This document shows positions 9,726 to 19,772 of a stretch of DNA of 64,000 nucleotides, piece after piece (the first letter of the stretch is position 1; every line of letters starts with the position of its first letter). The notes under the pieces are model-generated. The model was not told where the DNA came from. It did not search any database and worked only from the letters and a program-made list of their open reading frames with translations. The stretch is from Burkholderiaceae bacterium (GTDB lineage: Bacteria > Pseudomonadota > Gammaproteobacteria > Burkholderiales > Burkholderiaceae_C): contig JAIEMS010000015.1 in the NCBI GenBank assembly GCA_019751915.1, forward strand, positions 1-64,000, written 5' to 3'. A program made the position numbers and the translations under genes.

Positions 9726-11723
9726 TGACAGCGCCGGATACTGCCCACTGCTGCGAGCGTGCCGTTGCTCCAGCTTGAACACCTCTACCGCCTGCACAAG
9801 GTCTTGGGCCTGTGACTTAAGGCTATCGGCGGCAGAAGCCATCTGCTCGACCAGCGCAGCATTTTGTTGTGTGGCCTGGTCCATCTGCGTCACAGCGTTA
9901 CCGACCTGTGCCATACCAGCGCTTTGCTCAGAACTGGCAGCACTGATGGCACCCATGATATCGGTCACTCTGGCAATGCTATGAACCACCTCCGCCATCG
10001 TCGTACCGGCCTGATCGACCAAAACCGACCCCTGCTCAACGCGTGCCACACTGGCATTGATTAAGCCTTTGATTTCCTTGGCAGCATTGGCACTGCGTCC
10101 GGCCAAATTGCGCACCTCTGAAGCCACCACGGCAAAACCACGGCCTTGCTCACCGGCTCTGGCTGCTTCGACGGCAGCGTTGAGGGCCAAAATATTGGTT
10201 TGAAAAGCAATGCCATCAATGACGCTGATGATGTCGGAAATTTTCCGCGAAGAATCGTTAATGCCCTTCATGGTGTCAACCACTTGGTTCACGACCTCGC
10301 CACCCCTGAGCGCAACGGCAGAGGCACTCAAGGCCAATTGGTTGGCTTGATTGGCACTATCGGCATTTTGTTGGACGGTCGCGCTCAGAGCACCCATGGA
10401 CGACGCTGTTTTGTCCAATGCCAACGCTTGCTGCTCCGTGCGGGCCGATAAATCGTTATTGCCTTGGGCGATCTCTGCACTGGCCATGGCTACACCGGCA
10501 GCATTTTCGCGAACAGCGCCGATCATGCCGATCAAAGCGCTGTCTGCAGAAGCCAAATCTTGCATCAAATCAGCAAACTCATCTTGGCTTACCGCTTGGG
10601 GCACCCGCCCCAGCGTACCGGCAGCAATCGTCCGTACCGCCAGCGCCGCATTTTGCACCCCTTCCAGAATGCCAAAATACATGCTGCAGTAAAGATAAAC
10701 AGAAACCAAAATACCCAAACTCAACAGGGCAGCGATCAAATTACGTTTTGCTGCAACCGCATCGGTACGCTCTAACAACAAGGCATCCAAGGCCAGCCGA
10801 TTTTGCTCCACCAAAGTCCAAGCTGCATCGATGGTTGGCTGGGCTGCTTGAGCAACCTCGGTCTGACTAACTGTGATGGCATCGCTGTTGGTGAAATTTT
10901 TGCGCACAAAAGCCAAATAATCTTTGGAGCTTGTTTTGAGATCGGTAAAACTTTTTTTCAATCGTTTTTCGACTTCCGGATTGACCTTCATCGATTGCAG
11001 CAGCATGTTTTCGACCGCACCAAAGGTATCGCTCAAACGTGCTTCAGTGACCTCGTAAAACACCTTGTCCTTGGGTGCGATAGCGCCGCGTGCTACGTTC
11101 AGCGTCGAGTAAGCGGCAATACGCACCGTGATACCGGCAGTGCTCGGGGTGTTATTTGCCAACGGGTAGCCCAAGTAGAACAAGTCCAAATCCGACTCCA
11201 GCGCCATGCCTGATTGGTCGCCCATATCACGCATGAAGGCATACAACCGGCCATATTCGGGGGCATGGGCGGCAAAGGCTTTTTGGGCAAAATCCTGATC
11301 GAGCGGCAACGCCTCGACTTTTTTCTGCAACTCCAGCCAGCCATCGCGCAGCCCTTGAGCCTGCGCTGTCATGTCAAACAATGGCTTGATACGCTCCACT
11401 TCGGCTTGGATTTTGGCAATCTTGCCATCCACCACTGCGCCCTGCTGCTTAAAGCGCTGGCGTACTCCTTCATCGCCTGGGGCTGCTGTAATGGCAATGC
11501 GGCGGCTGTCAATCAACACCTTGTTCCACTCGACCAAATGGGCCATCAATGCCACGGCCTCGCGCTGCGCACCCAGTGTGTGCACACGCTGGTGCAAAGA
11601 ACTGACCTGCAACCAGCCTAAATACAAAAGCAAGGCAAAAACAACCACGCCAGAAAGCATGAATTTCGACCCAAAGCGCAACCGTGCCATCAATGCAATG
11701 GCAGGAAAAAAGAAGGAACGCAT
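9723..11723 (-). CDS. Methyl-accepting chemotaxis protein
   Basis: Transmembrane chemoreceptor of 666 residues that signals through CheA/CheW. TM1 is near residues 22-40 ([16 protein letters not shown]). A large helical periplasmic sensor of about 280 residues follows, then TM2 ([19 protein letters not shown], about residues 317-335), a HAMP region and the cytoplasmic coiled coil. The hairpin tip is canonical ([20 protein letters not shown]). The sensor has no family I can name; its length and helical character suggest a helical-bundle type. It lies 36 nt downstream of the sigma-54 activator gene on the same strand, with no terminator seen, so the two may be cotranscribed. That would connect taxis to the aldehyde dehydrogenase substrate. 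Confidence 0.93.
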   Translation of the reverse strand: MRSFFFPAIALMARLRFGSKFMLSGVVVFALLLYLGWLQVSSLHQRVHTLGAQREAVALMAHLVEWNKVLIDSRRIAITAAPGDEGVRQRFKQQGAVVDGKIAKIQAEVERIKPLFDMTAQAQGLRDGWLELQKKVEALPLDQDFAQKAFAAHAPEYGRLYAFMRDMGDQSGMALESDLDLFYLGYPLANNTPSTAGITVRIAAYSTLNVARGAIAPKDKVFYEVTEARLSDTFGAVENMLLQSMKVNPEVEKRLKKSFTDLKTSSKDYLAFVRKNFTNSDAITVSQTEVAQAAQPTIDAAWTLVEQNRLALDALLLERTDAVAAKRNLIAALLSLGILVSVYLYCSMYFGILEGVQNAALAVRTIAAGTLGRVPQAVSQDEFADLMQDLASADSALIGMIGAVRENAAGVAMASAEIAQGNNDLSARTEQQALALDKTASSMGALSATVQQNADSANQANQLALSASAVALRGGEVVNQVVDTMKGINDSSRKISDIISVIDGIAFQTNILALNAAVEAARAGEQGRGFAVVASEVRNLAGRSANAAKEIKGLINASVARVEQGSVLVDQAGTTMAEVVHSIARVTDIMGAISAASSEQSAGMAQVGNAVTQMDQATQQNAALVEQMASAADSLKSQAQDLVQAVEVFKLEQRHARSSGQYPALS

Positions 11724-11759
11724 AGCGAAATCTCTTGCGGAAAAAATCTAAAAACTATC

Positions 11760-13691
11760 TTAGCGCTGCTGTAACCGACGATAGAACGTCTGGCGGCTAA
11801 TGCCCAACTGCCGCGCCGCCGCAGACACATTGCCACGGTGGTTTGCCAGAGCCTGTTCAATCGCCTTTTGCGATATCTGGTGCAGACTCGCAGGCATGGC
11901 TGGCAGCGCTGCTGAGGGGGTAGGTGCTGAAAAATGATCTAAGCGTTCAAGCTCGTCGAGTACATCTTCGGGCATATGTGCCCACGAAATGCAAACCTCC
12001 TGTGGCTCCAGCAAAGCCACAGCGGTGCGCAGGACGTTGCTGTATTGGCGCAAATTGCCGGGCCAGTCGTACCGAGCCAAGGCCTGCATCAAAGTCGGGG
12101 CTACTTGCACACCCGGCGGGCCACCCATCTCGGCCAGCAGCCGCTGCGTCAGTGCAGCAAAATCTGAACGCTCACGCAACGGGGGCAATTGTACCGTCAG
12201 GCCATTGATACGGTAGTACAGATCGCTGCGAAAACGCCCTTGTTCGACCGCCTCACGCAAGCGCTGGTGGGTAGCGCAAATCAGCCAAAAATCCACCGCA
12301 ACAGATTCACCCGACCCCAGCGGCGTGACTTGGCGCTCTTGCAAGACACGCAGCAACCGCGTTTGCAAGGACAGTGGCATATCCCCAATTTCATCTAAAA
12401 ACAAAGTACCGCCTTCGGCTTCGCGCAAGCGCCCGAGCGAACCTTGCTTGCGCGCACCCGTAAAGGCACCGGGCGCATAGCCAAACAACTCCGCTTCAAT
12501 CAGGTGCTCTGGCAAGGCGGCGCAGTTGATGGCGACAAAAGGCCGCGTCCGCCGGGGCGATGCACGGTGCACTGCCTTGGCAAACAACTCTTTGCCCACG
12601 CCCGACTCCCCCAGCACCAGCAACGGGATTGATTTAGCCCCCATGCGCCGGGCTTTGTCAGCGGCACTGCGCCAGCGCACATCGCCGGTATCGAGTTGAC
12701 CCAAGGCATCACCATCGGCCACGCCCACCTCAGGCAAAGTGCGAGGGACTGGCACCGACACTCCAGCGCCCGACTGAACATGGGCGTACAGGGTTTGTCC
12801 ACGTGCAGTGTGCAGCGCCAACGGCAAGCCAGCGCGTTGGCGGCAATGCCCTAGCACGTGAGAAAGCGGCACATCAAAACACTGCGCCCATCGCACCCGG
12901 CTGATGTCGGTCGGCAGCAACCCTAGCAACTCCAGCGCCCGGCGGTTGGCACCGACCAACCAGCCGTCGTCCGAGATGGCAATCACCCCCTGTGCAATCG
13001 TGCCCAAACCTTCGGCTTGTGTATGCAACTGAAGCACCGTGTGCTGCACACAAGCCGAGAGCAGCAAATTGTTCTCGATCATCCGGGCAGCCGTAGAGAC
13101 CAAACCCAAGGTGTGCGGATGGCGGCTGCGGTGGTCGCCCGAAATATCCAAAATACCCACCAACTCGCCAGTGGCCGACACAATGGGTGCTGCCGCGCAG
13201 GTCAAAAAACCGTTGCGGTCAAGGTAATGTTCGGCACCGTGTACCTCCACATCACCAGCCTCAGCCAGCGCAGTGCCGATGGCATTGGTACCGCGCTGAC
13301 TCTCGTGCCATGAGGCGCCACAGGCCAACGCCACCCGCTCGGCTTTGCCCAAAAAATCCAAATCGCCCATCGTGTGCACGAGCACGCCGTGGCAGTCGGC
13401 CAAAATCACCATGCTATGGCTCAAGCGCACCTGCTCAAACAGGTATTCCATGATGGGCACTGCGTGGCGAATCAAGCTGTGGTTTTGCACCCGCACTTGC
13501 TCCAAGGCCCGACCCGAAAGATTGTCGGTACAGGGTGCACGGCCCACGGGCGAAAGCCCCGCCGACAAACTGCGCTGCCACGAGCGAGCTAACCGCTCGT
13601 CCACCACGTTGGACGGACAGCGCCCGCCCTCTACCAATTGGTAGCGCGCTTGGCGCAAAAGCGTCGCTGGTAACTGGGTCTGTCCACGCAT
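11760..13691 (-). CDS. Sigma-54-dependent activator, AcoR type
   Basis: Enhancer-binding protein of about 643 residues that activates sigma-54 RNA polymerase. It has an N-terminal GAF-type sensor (SMVILADCHGVLVHTMG, then ESQRGTNAIGTAL, typical of the AcoR branch) and a PAS-like linker. The AAA+ domain has Walker A (GESGVGKELFAKA), the sigma-54 contact loop GAFTGA and Walker B (GGTLFLDEIGDMP). A Fis-type helix-turn-helix ends the protein (VSAAARQLGISRQTFYRRL). I chose the ATG at 13691 because GGGAGA lies 7 nt upstream; the ORF-track extension to 13865 runs into the candidate enhancer. It is divergent from an aldehyde dehydrogenase that has a matching sigma-54 promoter, so that gene is its probable target. 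Likely signals by family analogy are acetoin or alcohols/aldehydes. Confidence 0.92.
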   Translation of the reverse strand: MRGQTQLPATLLRQARYQLVEGGRCPSNVVDERLARSWQRSLSAGLSPVGRAPCTDNLSGRALEQVRVQNHSLIRHAVPIMEYLFEQVRLSHSMVILADCHGVLVHTMGDLDFLGKAERVALACGASWHESQRGTNAIGTALAEAGDVEVHGAEHYLDRNGFLTCAAAPIVSATGELVGILDISGDHRSRHPHTLGLVSTAARMIENNLLLSACVQHTVLQLHTQAEGLGTIAQGVIAISDDGWLVGANRRALELLGLLPTDISRVRWAQCFDVPLSHVLGHCRQRAGLPLALHTARGQTLYAHVQSGAGVSVPVPRTLPEVGVADGDALGQLDTGDVRWRSAADKARRMGAKSIPLLVLGESGVGKELFAKAVHRASPRRTRPFVAINCAALPEHLIEAELFGYAPGAFTGARKQGSLGRLREAEGGTLFLDEIGDMPLSLQTRLLRVLQERQVTPLGSGESVAVDFWLICATHQRLREAVEQGRFRSDLYYRINGLTVQLPPLRERSDFAALTQRLLAEMGGPPGVQVAPTLMQALARYDWPGNLRQYSNVLRTAVALLEPQEVCISWAHMPEDVLDELERLDHFSAPTPSAALPAMPASLHQISQKAIEQALANHRGNVSAAARQLGISRQTFYRRLQQR

Positions 13692-13788
13692 TTTTGTCTC
13701 CCATCGCAGGTTTAGCCCGCAGGTGTTTATCGGTGCAGTGTATCGACCCGGGCCATTGCTGCATGCCCGGTAGAGAGGCGCTGTACCG

Positions 13789-13813
13789 CACCTGTACCAC
13801 GTTGGAACAGGTG
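13789..13813. promoter_or_regulatory. Candidate upstream activator site for the sigma-54 activator
   Basis: Inverted repeat CACCTGT-N11-ACAGGTG, with an additional TGTACC direct half-repeat just upstream. It is about 130 bp upstream of the sigma-54 promoter of the aldehyde dehydrogenase gene, the usual distance for an enhancer, and next to the activator gene itself. Confidence 0.6.
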
Positions 13814-13939
13814 TCATGGCCCCGCACCGGACAGTGGACAGCACACCGACCTTAATAGATGCCAAAAATCCACCTCAAAGGCCTTTTGAGTTGGTAGATA
13901 CCCGTAGTTTTGGCCCCCTCTAGCGTTCCAAGTGGTGGC

Positions 13940-13955
13940 TGGTACAGCTCTTGCA
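13940..13955 (+). promoter_or_regulatory. Sigma-54 (-24/-12) promoter of the aldehyde dehydrogenase gene
   Basis: TGGTACAGCTCTTGCA matches the sigma-54 consensus TGGCAC-N5-TTGCW, with exactly 10 nt between the GG and GC doublets. Transcription would start near 13967, leaving about 55 nt of leader before the ATG at 14023. Confidence 0.82.
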
Positions 13956-14022
13956 AAAAGACTGGCGGTGCCCACCCCCGATGGGCAGCAACAAGCATTC
14001 CAAAAATCTCAGGAGACACGCC

Positions 14023-15543
14023 ATGATTTATGCCGCCCCCGGTGCCGCTGGTGCCACAATTGAATTCAAGCAACGCTACGACAACTTTATTGGTGGTCAA
14101 TGGACGGCACCGGTGCAGGGCCAATACTTCGATGTGGTTACGCCCGTCAGCGGCAAGGTTTATACACAAGCTGCCCGCTCCAGCGCCGAAGACATCGAAT
14201 TGGCACTCGATGCTGCCCATGCTGCTTTTGCGACGTGGGGCAAAACATCGGCTGCCGAGCGCTCTAACATTTTGCTGAAAATCGCAGACCGCCTCGAAGC
14301 CAACCTCGAACTGTTGGCCTATGCCGAAACCGTCGATAACGGCAAAGCCATCCGCGAGACACTCAACGCCGACATCCCACTGACCATCGACCACTTTCGC
14401 TACTTTGCCGGTTGTCTGCGCTCACAAGAAGGCGGCATTTCGCAAATTGACGAAAACACTGCTGCCTACCACTTCCAAGAACCATTGGGCGTGGTCGGCC
14501 AGATCATTCCGTGGAACTTCCCGATTTTGATGGCGGCTTGGAAGCTGGCCCCAGCCATTGGTGCGGGCAACTGCGTCGTGCTCAAACCTGCCGAATCAAC
14601 GCCAATCTCGATTTTGATCTTGGTCGAATTGATTGCCGACTTGCTGCCACCGGGCGTACTGAACGTTGTCAATGGTTTGGGCCGCGAAGCCGGTATGCCA
14701 CTGGCAACCAGCAAGCGCATCGCCAAAATTGCCTTTACCGGCTCGACTGCCACGGGCCGCGTCATTGCCCAAGCCGCGGCACAAAATCTTATTCCAGCAA
14801 CGCTGGAACTCGGTGGCAAATCGCCGAACATCTTTTTTGCCGATGTTATGGACAAAGACGATGGCTTCTTGGACAAAGCGATTGAAGGGCTGGTGCTGTT
14901 TGCCTTCAACCAAGGCGAAGTGTGCACTTGCCCATCGCGTGCGCTGATCCAAGAATCCATTTACGAAAAATTTATGGAGCGCGTGCTCCAGCGGGTCGCA
15001 GCGATTCAGCACGGCAGCCCGCTCGATACCGACTGCATGATGGGTGCGCAGGCCTCCAAAGAGCAAATGGCAAAAATCGAGGCTTACCTCGAAATCGGCA
15101 AGCAAGAGGGTGCAGAGTGCTTGATTGGCGGCGAACGTGCCCATTTGGGTGGCGATTTGGAAGGGGGCTATTACATCCAGCCCACGCTGTTCAAGGGCCA
15201 CAACAAAATGCGCATCTTCCAAGAAGAGATTTTTGGCCCAGTGCTGGCAGTCACCACCTTCAAGGATGAAGCAGAAGCCTTAGCGATTGCCAACGACACC
15301 CTGTACGGCTTGGGCGCAGGCGTTTGGAGTCGCAATGGCAACGTCGCCTACCGTATGGGCCGCGCTATTCAAGCCGGGCGCGTCTGGACCAACTGCTACC
15401 ACGCCTACCCAGCCCATGCCGCGTTTGGCGGCTACAAAGAATCAGGCATTGGCCGTGAGACCCACAAGGTCATGCTCGACCACTACCAGCAAACCAAAAA
15501 TCTGCTGGTCAGCTACAGCGAGCAAAAGTTGGGCTTTTTCTAA
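14023..15543 (+). CDS. NAD-dependent aldehyde dehydrogenase (AcoD/ExaC type)
   Basis: Cytoplasmic aldehyde dehydrogenase of 506 residues, probably oxidising acetaldehyde to acetate. It shows the active-site signature [15 protein letters not shown] with the general-base Glu, and the nucleophile Cys in [15 protein letters not shown]. It also has the NAD-binding [11 protein letters not shown], the [12 protein letters not shown] segment and the closing [12 protein letters not shown]. The paired Cys in EVCTCPS and the start [12 protein letters not shown] fit the AcoD/ExaC acetaldehyde dehydrogenase group. The ATG at 14023 has CAGGAGAC upstream; the longer ORF-track start at 13951 overlaps the promoter. 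Expression should require sigma-54 and the divergent AcoR-type activator. Substrate is inferred from family and context. Confidence 0.93.
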   Translation: MIYAAPGAAGATIEFKQRYDNFIGGQWTAPVQGQYFDVVTPVSGKVYTQAARSSAEDIELALDAAHAAFATWGKTSAAERSNILLKIADRLEANLELLAYAETVDNGKAIRETLNADIPLTIDHFRYFAGCLRSQEGGISQIDENTAAYHFQEPLGVVGQIIPWNFPILMAAWKLAPAIGAGNCVVLKPAESTPISILILVELIADLLPPGVLNVVNGLGREAGMPLATSKRIAKIAFTGSTATGRVIAQAAAQNLIPATLELGGKSPNIFFADVMDKDDGFLDKAIEGLVLFAFNQGEVCTCPSRALIQESIYEKFMERVLQRVAAIQHGSPLDTDCMMGAQASKEQMAKIEAYLEIGKQEGAECLIGGERAHLGGDLEGGYYIQPTLFKGHNKMRIFQEEIFGPVLAVTTFKDEAEALAIANDTLYGLGAGVWSRNGNVAYRMGRAIQAGRVWTNCYHAYPAHAAFGGYKESGIGRETHKVMLDHYQQTKNLLVSYSEQKLGFF

Positions 15544-15570
15544 AGCACACTGCTAACCGCTTTGGGCAGG

Positions 15571-15591
15571 AGGCCGTCATAAGCGGCCTTT
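15571..15591. terminator. Hairpin terminator candidate between convergent genes
   Basis: Short inverted repeat AGGCCG / CGGCCT followed by TTGGC in the region where the aldehyde dehydrogenase and chemoreceptor genes converge. It overlaps the last codons of the chemoreceptor gene and lacks a long T-run, so it is a weak call. Confidence 0.4.
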
Positions 15592-17613
15592 GGCTCTGAG
15601 TCCGGGGTGTCCACCTGCGGAAAGCGCTTGTTTGGCTGCCACGCCAGTACCCTGCCTTGGCGCGAGTGCCAGCGCCCCACCCACCCGGTCGGTCAACTTA
15701 AACACCTGCACCGCAGCATCTAAGCGCCGGGCCTGATCGTGCAAACTCATGGCTGCGGCAGCGGACTGCTCGACCAACGCGGCGTTTTGCTGCGTCATCT
15801 GATCGAGCTGGCTGATGGCCGTATTGACTTGGCTAATACCATCGGACTGCGCTGATGCCGCAGCAGTGATCGCGCCGATGATCTGCCCCACAGACTGCAC
15901 CGAAGCCACAATTTCTTCCATGTTGGTGCCAGCGTTGTGCACCAACAGCGTCCCTGCATCGACTTTCTCCACCGATGCATCAATCAGCTCCTTGATCTCG
16001 TGTGCGGCACTCGCTGAACGGGCTGCAAGGCTGCGCACTTCGTTAGCAACCACAGCAAAGCCTTGGCCTTGTGCGCCTGCACGGGCGGCTTCAACGGCTG
16101 CATTCAGGGCCAAGATATTGGTTTGAAAGGCAATGCCATCAATCACGGCGATGATGTCAGCAATCTTGCGTGAGCTGTGGTTGATAGCTTCCATCGTACT
16201 GACGACTGCACCCATCACTTGCCCGCCGCGTGCAGCGACTTTGGCGGCAGAACATGCCAAATCGTTGGCATGGCGAGCAGCATCGGCAGACTGGCAAACG
16301 GTGGTCGTGAGCTGCTCCATGCTTTGCGCGGTTTCTTGTAAGCTGCCAGCGGTGTCTTCGGTACGGCTCGACAAATCTTGGTTGCCGCTGGCAATTTCGG
16401 TGCTGGCAACAGTAATGTTGTCGGCCGCTTGGCGCACCTGCAACAGCATTTGCAAATAACGCTCGCGCATTCCCTCGACCTCGCGCACCAGAGTGCCGAC
16501 CTCATCGCGGCGCATACTGCGAAACGCTTGGGTCAAATCGCCTTGGGCCACAAGGATGATGGCTTGAGTTAACTCGTGCAAAGGTCGACTGACGCTAGAG
16601 CGCAGCAATGCAAACAGGCCCCACCCCAGAGCCACCACTGCCAGCCCCATCACCAACCAAATCATCCAAATTACTTGGTTATGGCCTGCCATCGCCTCAG
16701 CGTCCGACACCTCTGCCACCACCCACCAGCCGTTGCTTTTGGAGCTACGCTGCAACGCCCAAGGCGAGGCTACCGCCACGCCGCGCAGGGCGCTGGCCTC
16801 GGTCACCAGCCCATCGCTGGCGCTGCCCAAAGCAGTCAAGAATGGCCCTGCCTGCGGATAAACCTCCATCACTTTCTTACCCGCCGCCGATGGATGGACT
16901 ACAAAAACCGCATCGTTCACCGTTTTACCCGGCAAGATCACGTAAGCGCCGCCGCTGTCAAAGAACCGTGTTTCTAGCACCTGCTTGGACAAAGCCAGAT
17001 GGGAGGCTGAGATATCGATTCCAACAAACAAAATCCCCACCACCTTGCCCGCGTCGTCTTTGAGGGCACCATAATGGCCCATATAGTGCTTGCCAAAGAG
17101 TTCCACACGGCCTGTGTACTCTTGTCCATCGAGCATACGCTGGTAGGCTGGACTGGTGCGACTCAATAAAGTGCCTTGGGCACGTTCGCCTTTTTCGTCC
17201 TTGAGCGAGGTACTGACAGCAACAAAGTCCTCCCCTTTACGGGCAAAAACGGTGGTGATACCACCCGTTTCTTGGCTAAACCTATCGACCGTACCAAAGT
17301 CGTTATTGACAGCGACACCATAGCTCTGCAACTCACCACTGCTTTCAGCCAAACGCATAGTGGCCTGAAAAGATGGGCGAAAGGCCCTAAAGGTGCGAAC
17401 CACTGCGCCCCGACTGGTTTCTTCCAGCGAGTCAAGTGCCGAAACCAAGCTGTCCACAGTCCCCCCCACAGTATTGAGCAGCTGATAACGGGTTTCGCGT
17501 TCCGTCAAAACAGAAATAGTCACTGCGATGACGGCCAGTGCTAAACCGACCATACCAATAGCCCAGAGGGCGACACGGCGTGCAATTGAGCGCTGCGGGG
17601 ATAGGCTGGGCAT
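15577..17613 (-). CDS. Methyl-accepting chemotaxis protein (tandem paralogue A)
   Basis: Chemoreceptor of 678 residues with TM1 at about 10-32 ([20 protein letters not shown]). A periplasmic Cache-type sensor of about 275 residues follows ([20 protein letters not shown], then [18 protein letters not shown]). TM2 is near 310-335, followed by HAMP ([18 protein letters not shown]) and the cytoplasmic domain. The hairpin is canonical: [20 protein letters not shown] and [20 protein letters not shown]. The sensor resembles the Cache3/Cache2 class, which binds small organic acids in studied receptors; the ligand here is unknown. Its neighbour on the same strand (17756-19708) is a close paralogue, including part of the upstream flank. 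Confidence 0.94.
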   Translation of the reverse strand: MPSLSPQRSIARRVALWAIGMVGLALAVIAVTISVLTERETRYQLLNTVGGTVDSLVSALDSLEETSRGAVVRTFRAFRPSFQATMRLAESSGELQSYGVAVNNDFGTVDRFSQETGGITTVFARKGEDFVAVSTSLKDEKGERAQGTLLSRTSPAYQRMLDGQEYTGRVELFGKHYMGHYGALKDDAGKVVGILFVGIDISASHLALSKQVLETRFFDSGGAYVILPGKTVNDAVFVVHPSAAGKKVMEVYPQAGPFLTALGSASDGLVTEASALRGVAVASPWALQRSSKSNGWWVVAEVSDAEAMAGHNQVIWMIWLVMGLAVVALGWGLFALLRSSVSRPLHELTQAIILVAQGDLTQAFRSMRRDEVGTLVREVEGMRERYLQMLLQVRQAADNITVASTEIASGNQDLSSRTEDTAGSLQETAQSMEQLTTTVCQSADAARHANDLACSAAKVAARGGQVMGAVVSTMEAINHSSRKIADIIAVIDGIAFQTNILALNAAVEAARAGAQGQGFAVVANEVRSLAARSASAAHEIKELIDASVEKVDAGTLLVHNAGTNMEEIVASVQSVGQIIGAITAAASAQSDGISQVNTAISQLDQMTQQNAALVEQSAAAAMSLHDQARRLDAAVQVFKLTDRVGGALALAPRQGTGVAAKQALSAGGHPGLRAKGRL

Positions 17614-17670
17614 TGTTTTCTCCTGCTGTCAATTTTTATATACCCAAGTCTCAACCCCGACGAGGCTATA

Positions 17671-17684
17671 ACAACAATTGTTGT
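17671..17684. promoter_or_regulatory. Palindrome between the duplicated chemoreceptor genes
   Basis: Perfect 14-bp palindrome ACAACAATTGTTGT about 60 nt upstream of paralogue A. It is absent from the otherwise similar flank of paralogue B. Function unknown; operator is one possibility. Confidence 0.3.
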
Positions 17685-17755
17685 GTCACTTTGGGGACAT
17701 GGCAACAGATGCACCATTCCAATCCATTGACCCTGAGCGGATACATGGTCAGCAT

Positions 17756-19708
17756 CTACTTGGTTGCAGTGTGAAATCCCTGTGCCGGCACCAATGCCAA
17801 TCCGGTGCCCACCGCCAGATCGTGCAACCTAAATACTTGAACAGCAGCATCCAAACGCCGAGCCTGATCGCGCAGGTTCATGGCTGCAGCAGCCGACTGC
17901 TCGACCAACGCGGCATTTTGCTGCGTCATCTGATCGAGCTGGCTGATGGCTGCATTGATTTGGCTAATGCCATCGGACTGCTCCGATGCCACCGCAGCGA
18001 TTTCGCCAATCAGTTCACCGACAGACTGTATCGATTCAAAAATCTCTTGCATGGTGGTGCCAGCGTTTTCCACCAACAGCGTCCCGGCATCCACTTTCTC
18101 TCCTGAGACATCAATCAGCGCTTTGATCTCGTGTGCTGCGCTTGCCGAGTGATCGGCAAGGCTGCGTACCTCGCTGGCAATCGCCGCAAAACCTTGGCCT
18201 TGCGCCCCCGCACGGGTGGCCTCAACAGCAACGTTCAAAGTCAAGATATTGGTTTGAAAGGCAATGTCAGCGATCTTGCGCGAGCTGTGGTGAATAGACT
18301 CTATCGAGCTGACGACTTGACCGACTACATTCCCGCCGCGCTGCGCTACTTGGGCCGCAGAACAGGCCAAATCGTTGGCATGGGAAGTGGCATCGGCCGA
18401 CTGGGAAACAATCGCGGTCAATTCTTCCATGTTTTGTGCGATCTCTTGCAGGCTGCTCGCGGTGTCTTCGGTGCGGGTAGAGAGGTCTTGGTTGCCGCTG
18501 GCAATCTCGGCGCTGGCAACGGTGATGCTGTCGGCGGCTTGGCGCACCTGCAACAGCATTTGCAAATAACGCTCGCGCATTCCCTCGACCTCACGCACCA
18601 GAGTGCCGACCTCATCACGGCGCGTACTGCGAAACGCTTGGGTCAAATCACCTTGGGCCACAAGGATGATGGCTTGGGTTAACTCGTGCAAAGGCCGACT
18701 GACGCTAGAGCGCAGCACTACAAACAGGCCTAGCCCCAACGCCACCACCGCCAGCCCCATCACCAACCAAACCATCCAAATTACTTGGTTATGGCCTGCC
18801 ATCGCCTCAGCGTCCGACACCTCTGCCACCACCCACCAGCCGTTGCTTTTGGAGCTGCGCTGCAACGCCCAAGGCGAGGCTACCGCCACGCCGCGCAGAG
18901 CGCTGGCCTCGGTCACCAGCCCATCGCTGGCACTGCCCAAGGCGGTCAAGAATGGCCCGGCCTGCGGATAAGCCTCCAGCACTTTTTTACCAGCTGCCGA
19001 TGGATGGACGACAAAAACCGCATCGTTCACCGTTTTACCCGGCAAGATCACGTAAGCGCCGCCGCTGTCAAAGAACCGGGTCTCTAGCACCTGCTTGGAC
19101 AAAGCCAGATGGGAGGATGAGATATCGATCCCGACAAACAAGCCCCCAACCACCTTGCCCGCATCGTCTTTGAGGGCACCATAGTGGCCCATGTAGTGCT
19201 TACCGAACAGTTCCACGCGACCTGTGTGCTCTTGACCATTGAGCATGCGCTGGTAAGCAGGGCTGGAACGACCGAGCAAACTGTTTTGAGCTGATTCGCT
19301 TTTTTCCTCTTTCAGCGAGGTTTCAATCACAACGAAATCATCTCCTTTGCGAAGAAAAACGGTGGCAATGCCGCCGGTTTCTTGGCTGAACCTCTCGACC
19401 GTACCAAAATCGTTATGGGCACCAGCCCCATTACTTTCCTCCGCGCGGGTCGGGGGAGATTGAAAAGACGAGCGAAAGACCCGAAAAGTACGAAGCACTG
19501 CGACCCGATTGGCTTCTTCCAGCGAATCGAGTGCCAAAACCAAGCTGTCCACAGTGCCCCCGACAGTATGGAGTACCTGAGGGCGAATTTCACGTTCGGT
19601 CAAAATCGAAATGGTCACGGCAACAACGGCCAGTGCCAAACCGACCATGCCAATGACCCAGAGGGTCACGCGGCGCGCAATCGAGCGCTGCGGGGATGGG
19701 CTGGACAT
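17756..19708 (-). CDS. Methyl-accepting chemotaxis protein (tandem paralogue B, heptad-deleted)
   Basis: Chemoreceptor of 650 residues, a tandem duplicate of the 15577-17613 gene. TM1, the Cache-type sensor, TM2 and HAMP are nearly identical, with long identical runs such as [14 protein letters not shown]. Two oddities stand out. First, the signalling helix lacks seven residues: paralogue A reads [16 protein letters not shown] and this one reads ADIAFQTNI, an in-frame 21-nt loss. Second, normally invariant hairpin residues have changed (LTLNVAVEATRAG, SLADHSAS). The C-helix has no matching heptad loss, so the two arms are out of register by one heptad. The ORF is otherwise intact. It may be a receptor with altered signalling or one starting to decay. 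Confidence 0.9.
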   Translation of the reverse strand: MSSPSPQRSIARRVTLWVIGMVGLALAVVAVTISILTEREIRPQVLHTVGGTVDSLVLALDSLEEANRVAVLRTFRVFRSSFQSPPTRAEESNGAGAHNDFGTVERFSQETGGIATVFLRKGDDFVVIETSLKEEKSESAQNSLLGRSSPAYQRMLNGQEHTGRVELFGKHYMGHYGALKDDAGKVVGGLFVGIDISSSHLALSKQVLETRFFDSGGAYVILPGKTVNDAVFVVHPSAAGKKVLEAYPQAGPFLTALGSASDGLVTEASALRGVAVASPWALQRSSKSNGWWVVAEVSDAEAMAGHNQVIWMVWLVMGLAVVALGLGLFVVLRSSVSRPLHELTQAIILVAQGDLTQAFRSTRRDEVGTLVREVEGMRERYLQMLLQVRQAADSITVASAEIASGNQDLSTRTEDTASSLQEIAQNMEELTAIVSQSADATSHANDLACSAAQVAQRGGNVVGQVVSSIESIHHSSRKIADIAFQTNILTLNVAVEATRAGAQGQGFAAIASEVRSLADHSASAAHEIKALIDVSGEKVDAGTLLVENAGTTMQEIFESIQSVGELIGEIAAVASEQSDGISQINAAISQLDQMTQQNAALVEQSAAAAMNLRDQARRLDAAVQVFRLHDLAVGTGLALVPAQGFHTATK

Positions 19709-19772
19709 TCTTTTCTCCTGCTGTCAATTTTTGTATGTCGAAGTCTCAACCCCGACCCGGCAACACCTGCGG

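Noticed and set aside
13692-13865. 58-residue N-terminal extension of the sigma-54 activator
   Set aside because: It covers the candidate enhancer palindrome; the ATG at 13691 has GGGAGA at proper distance and starts a normal AcoR-type protein.
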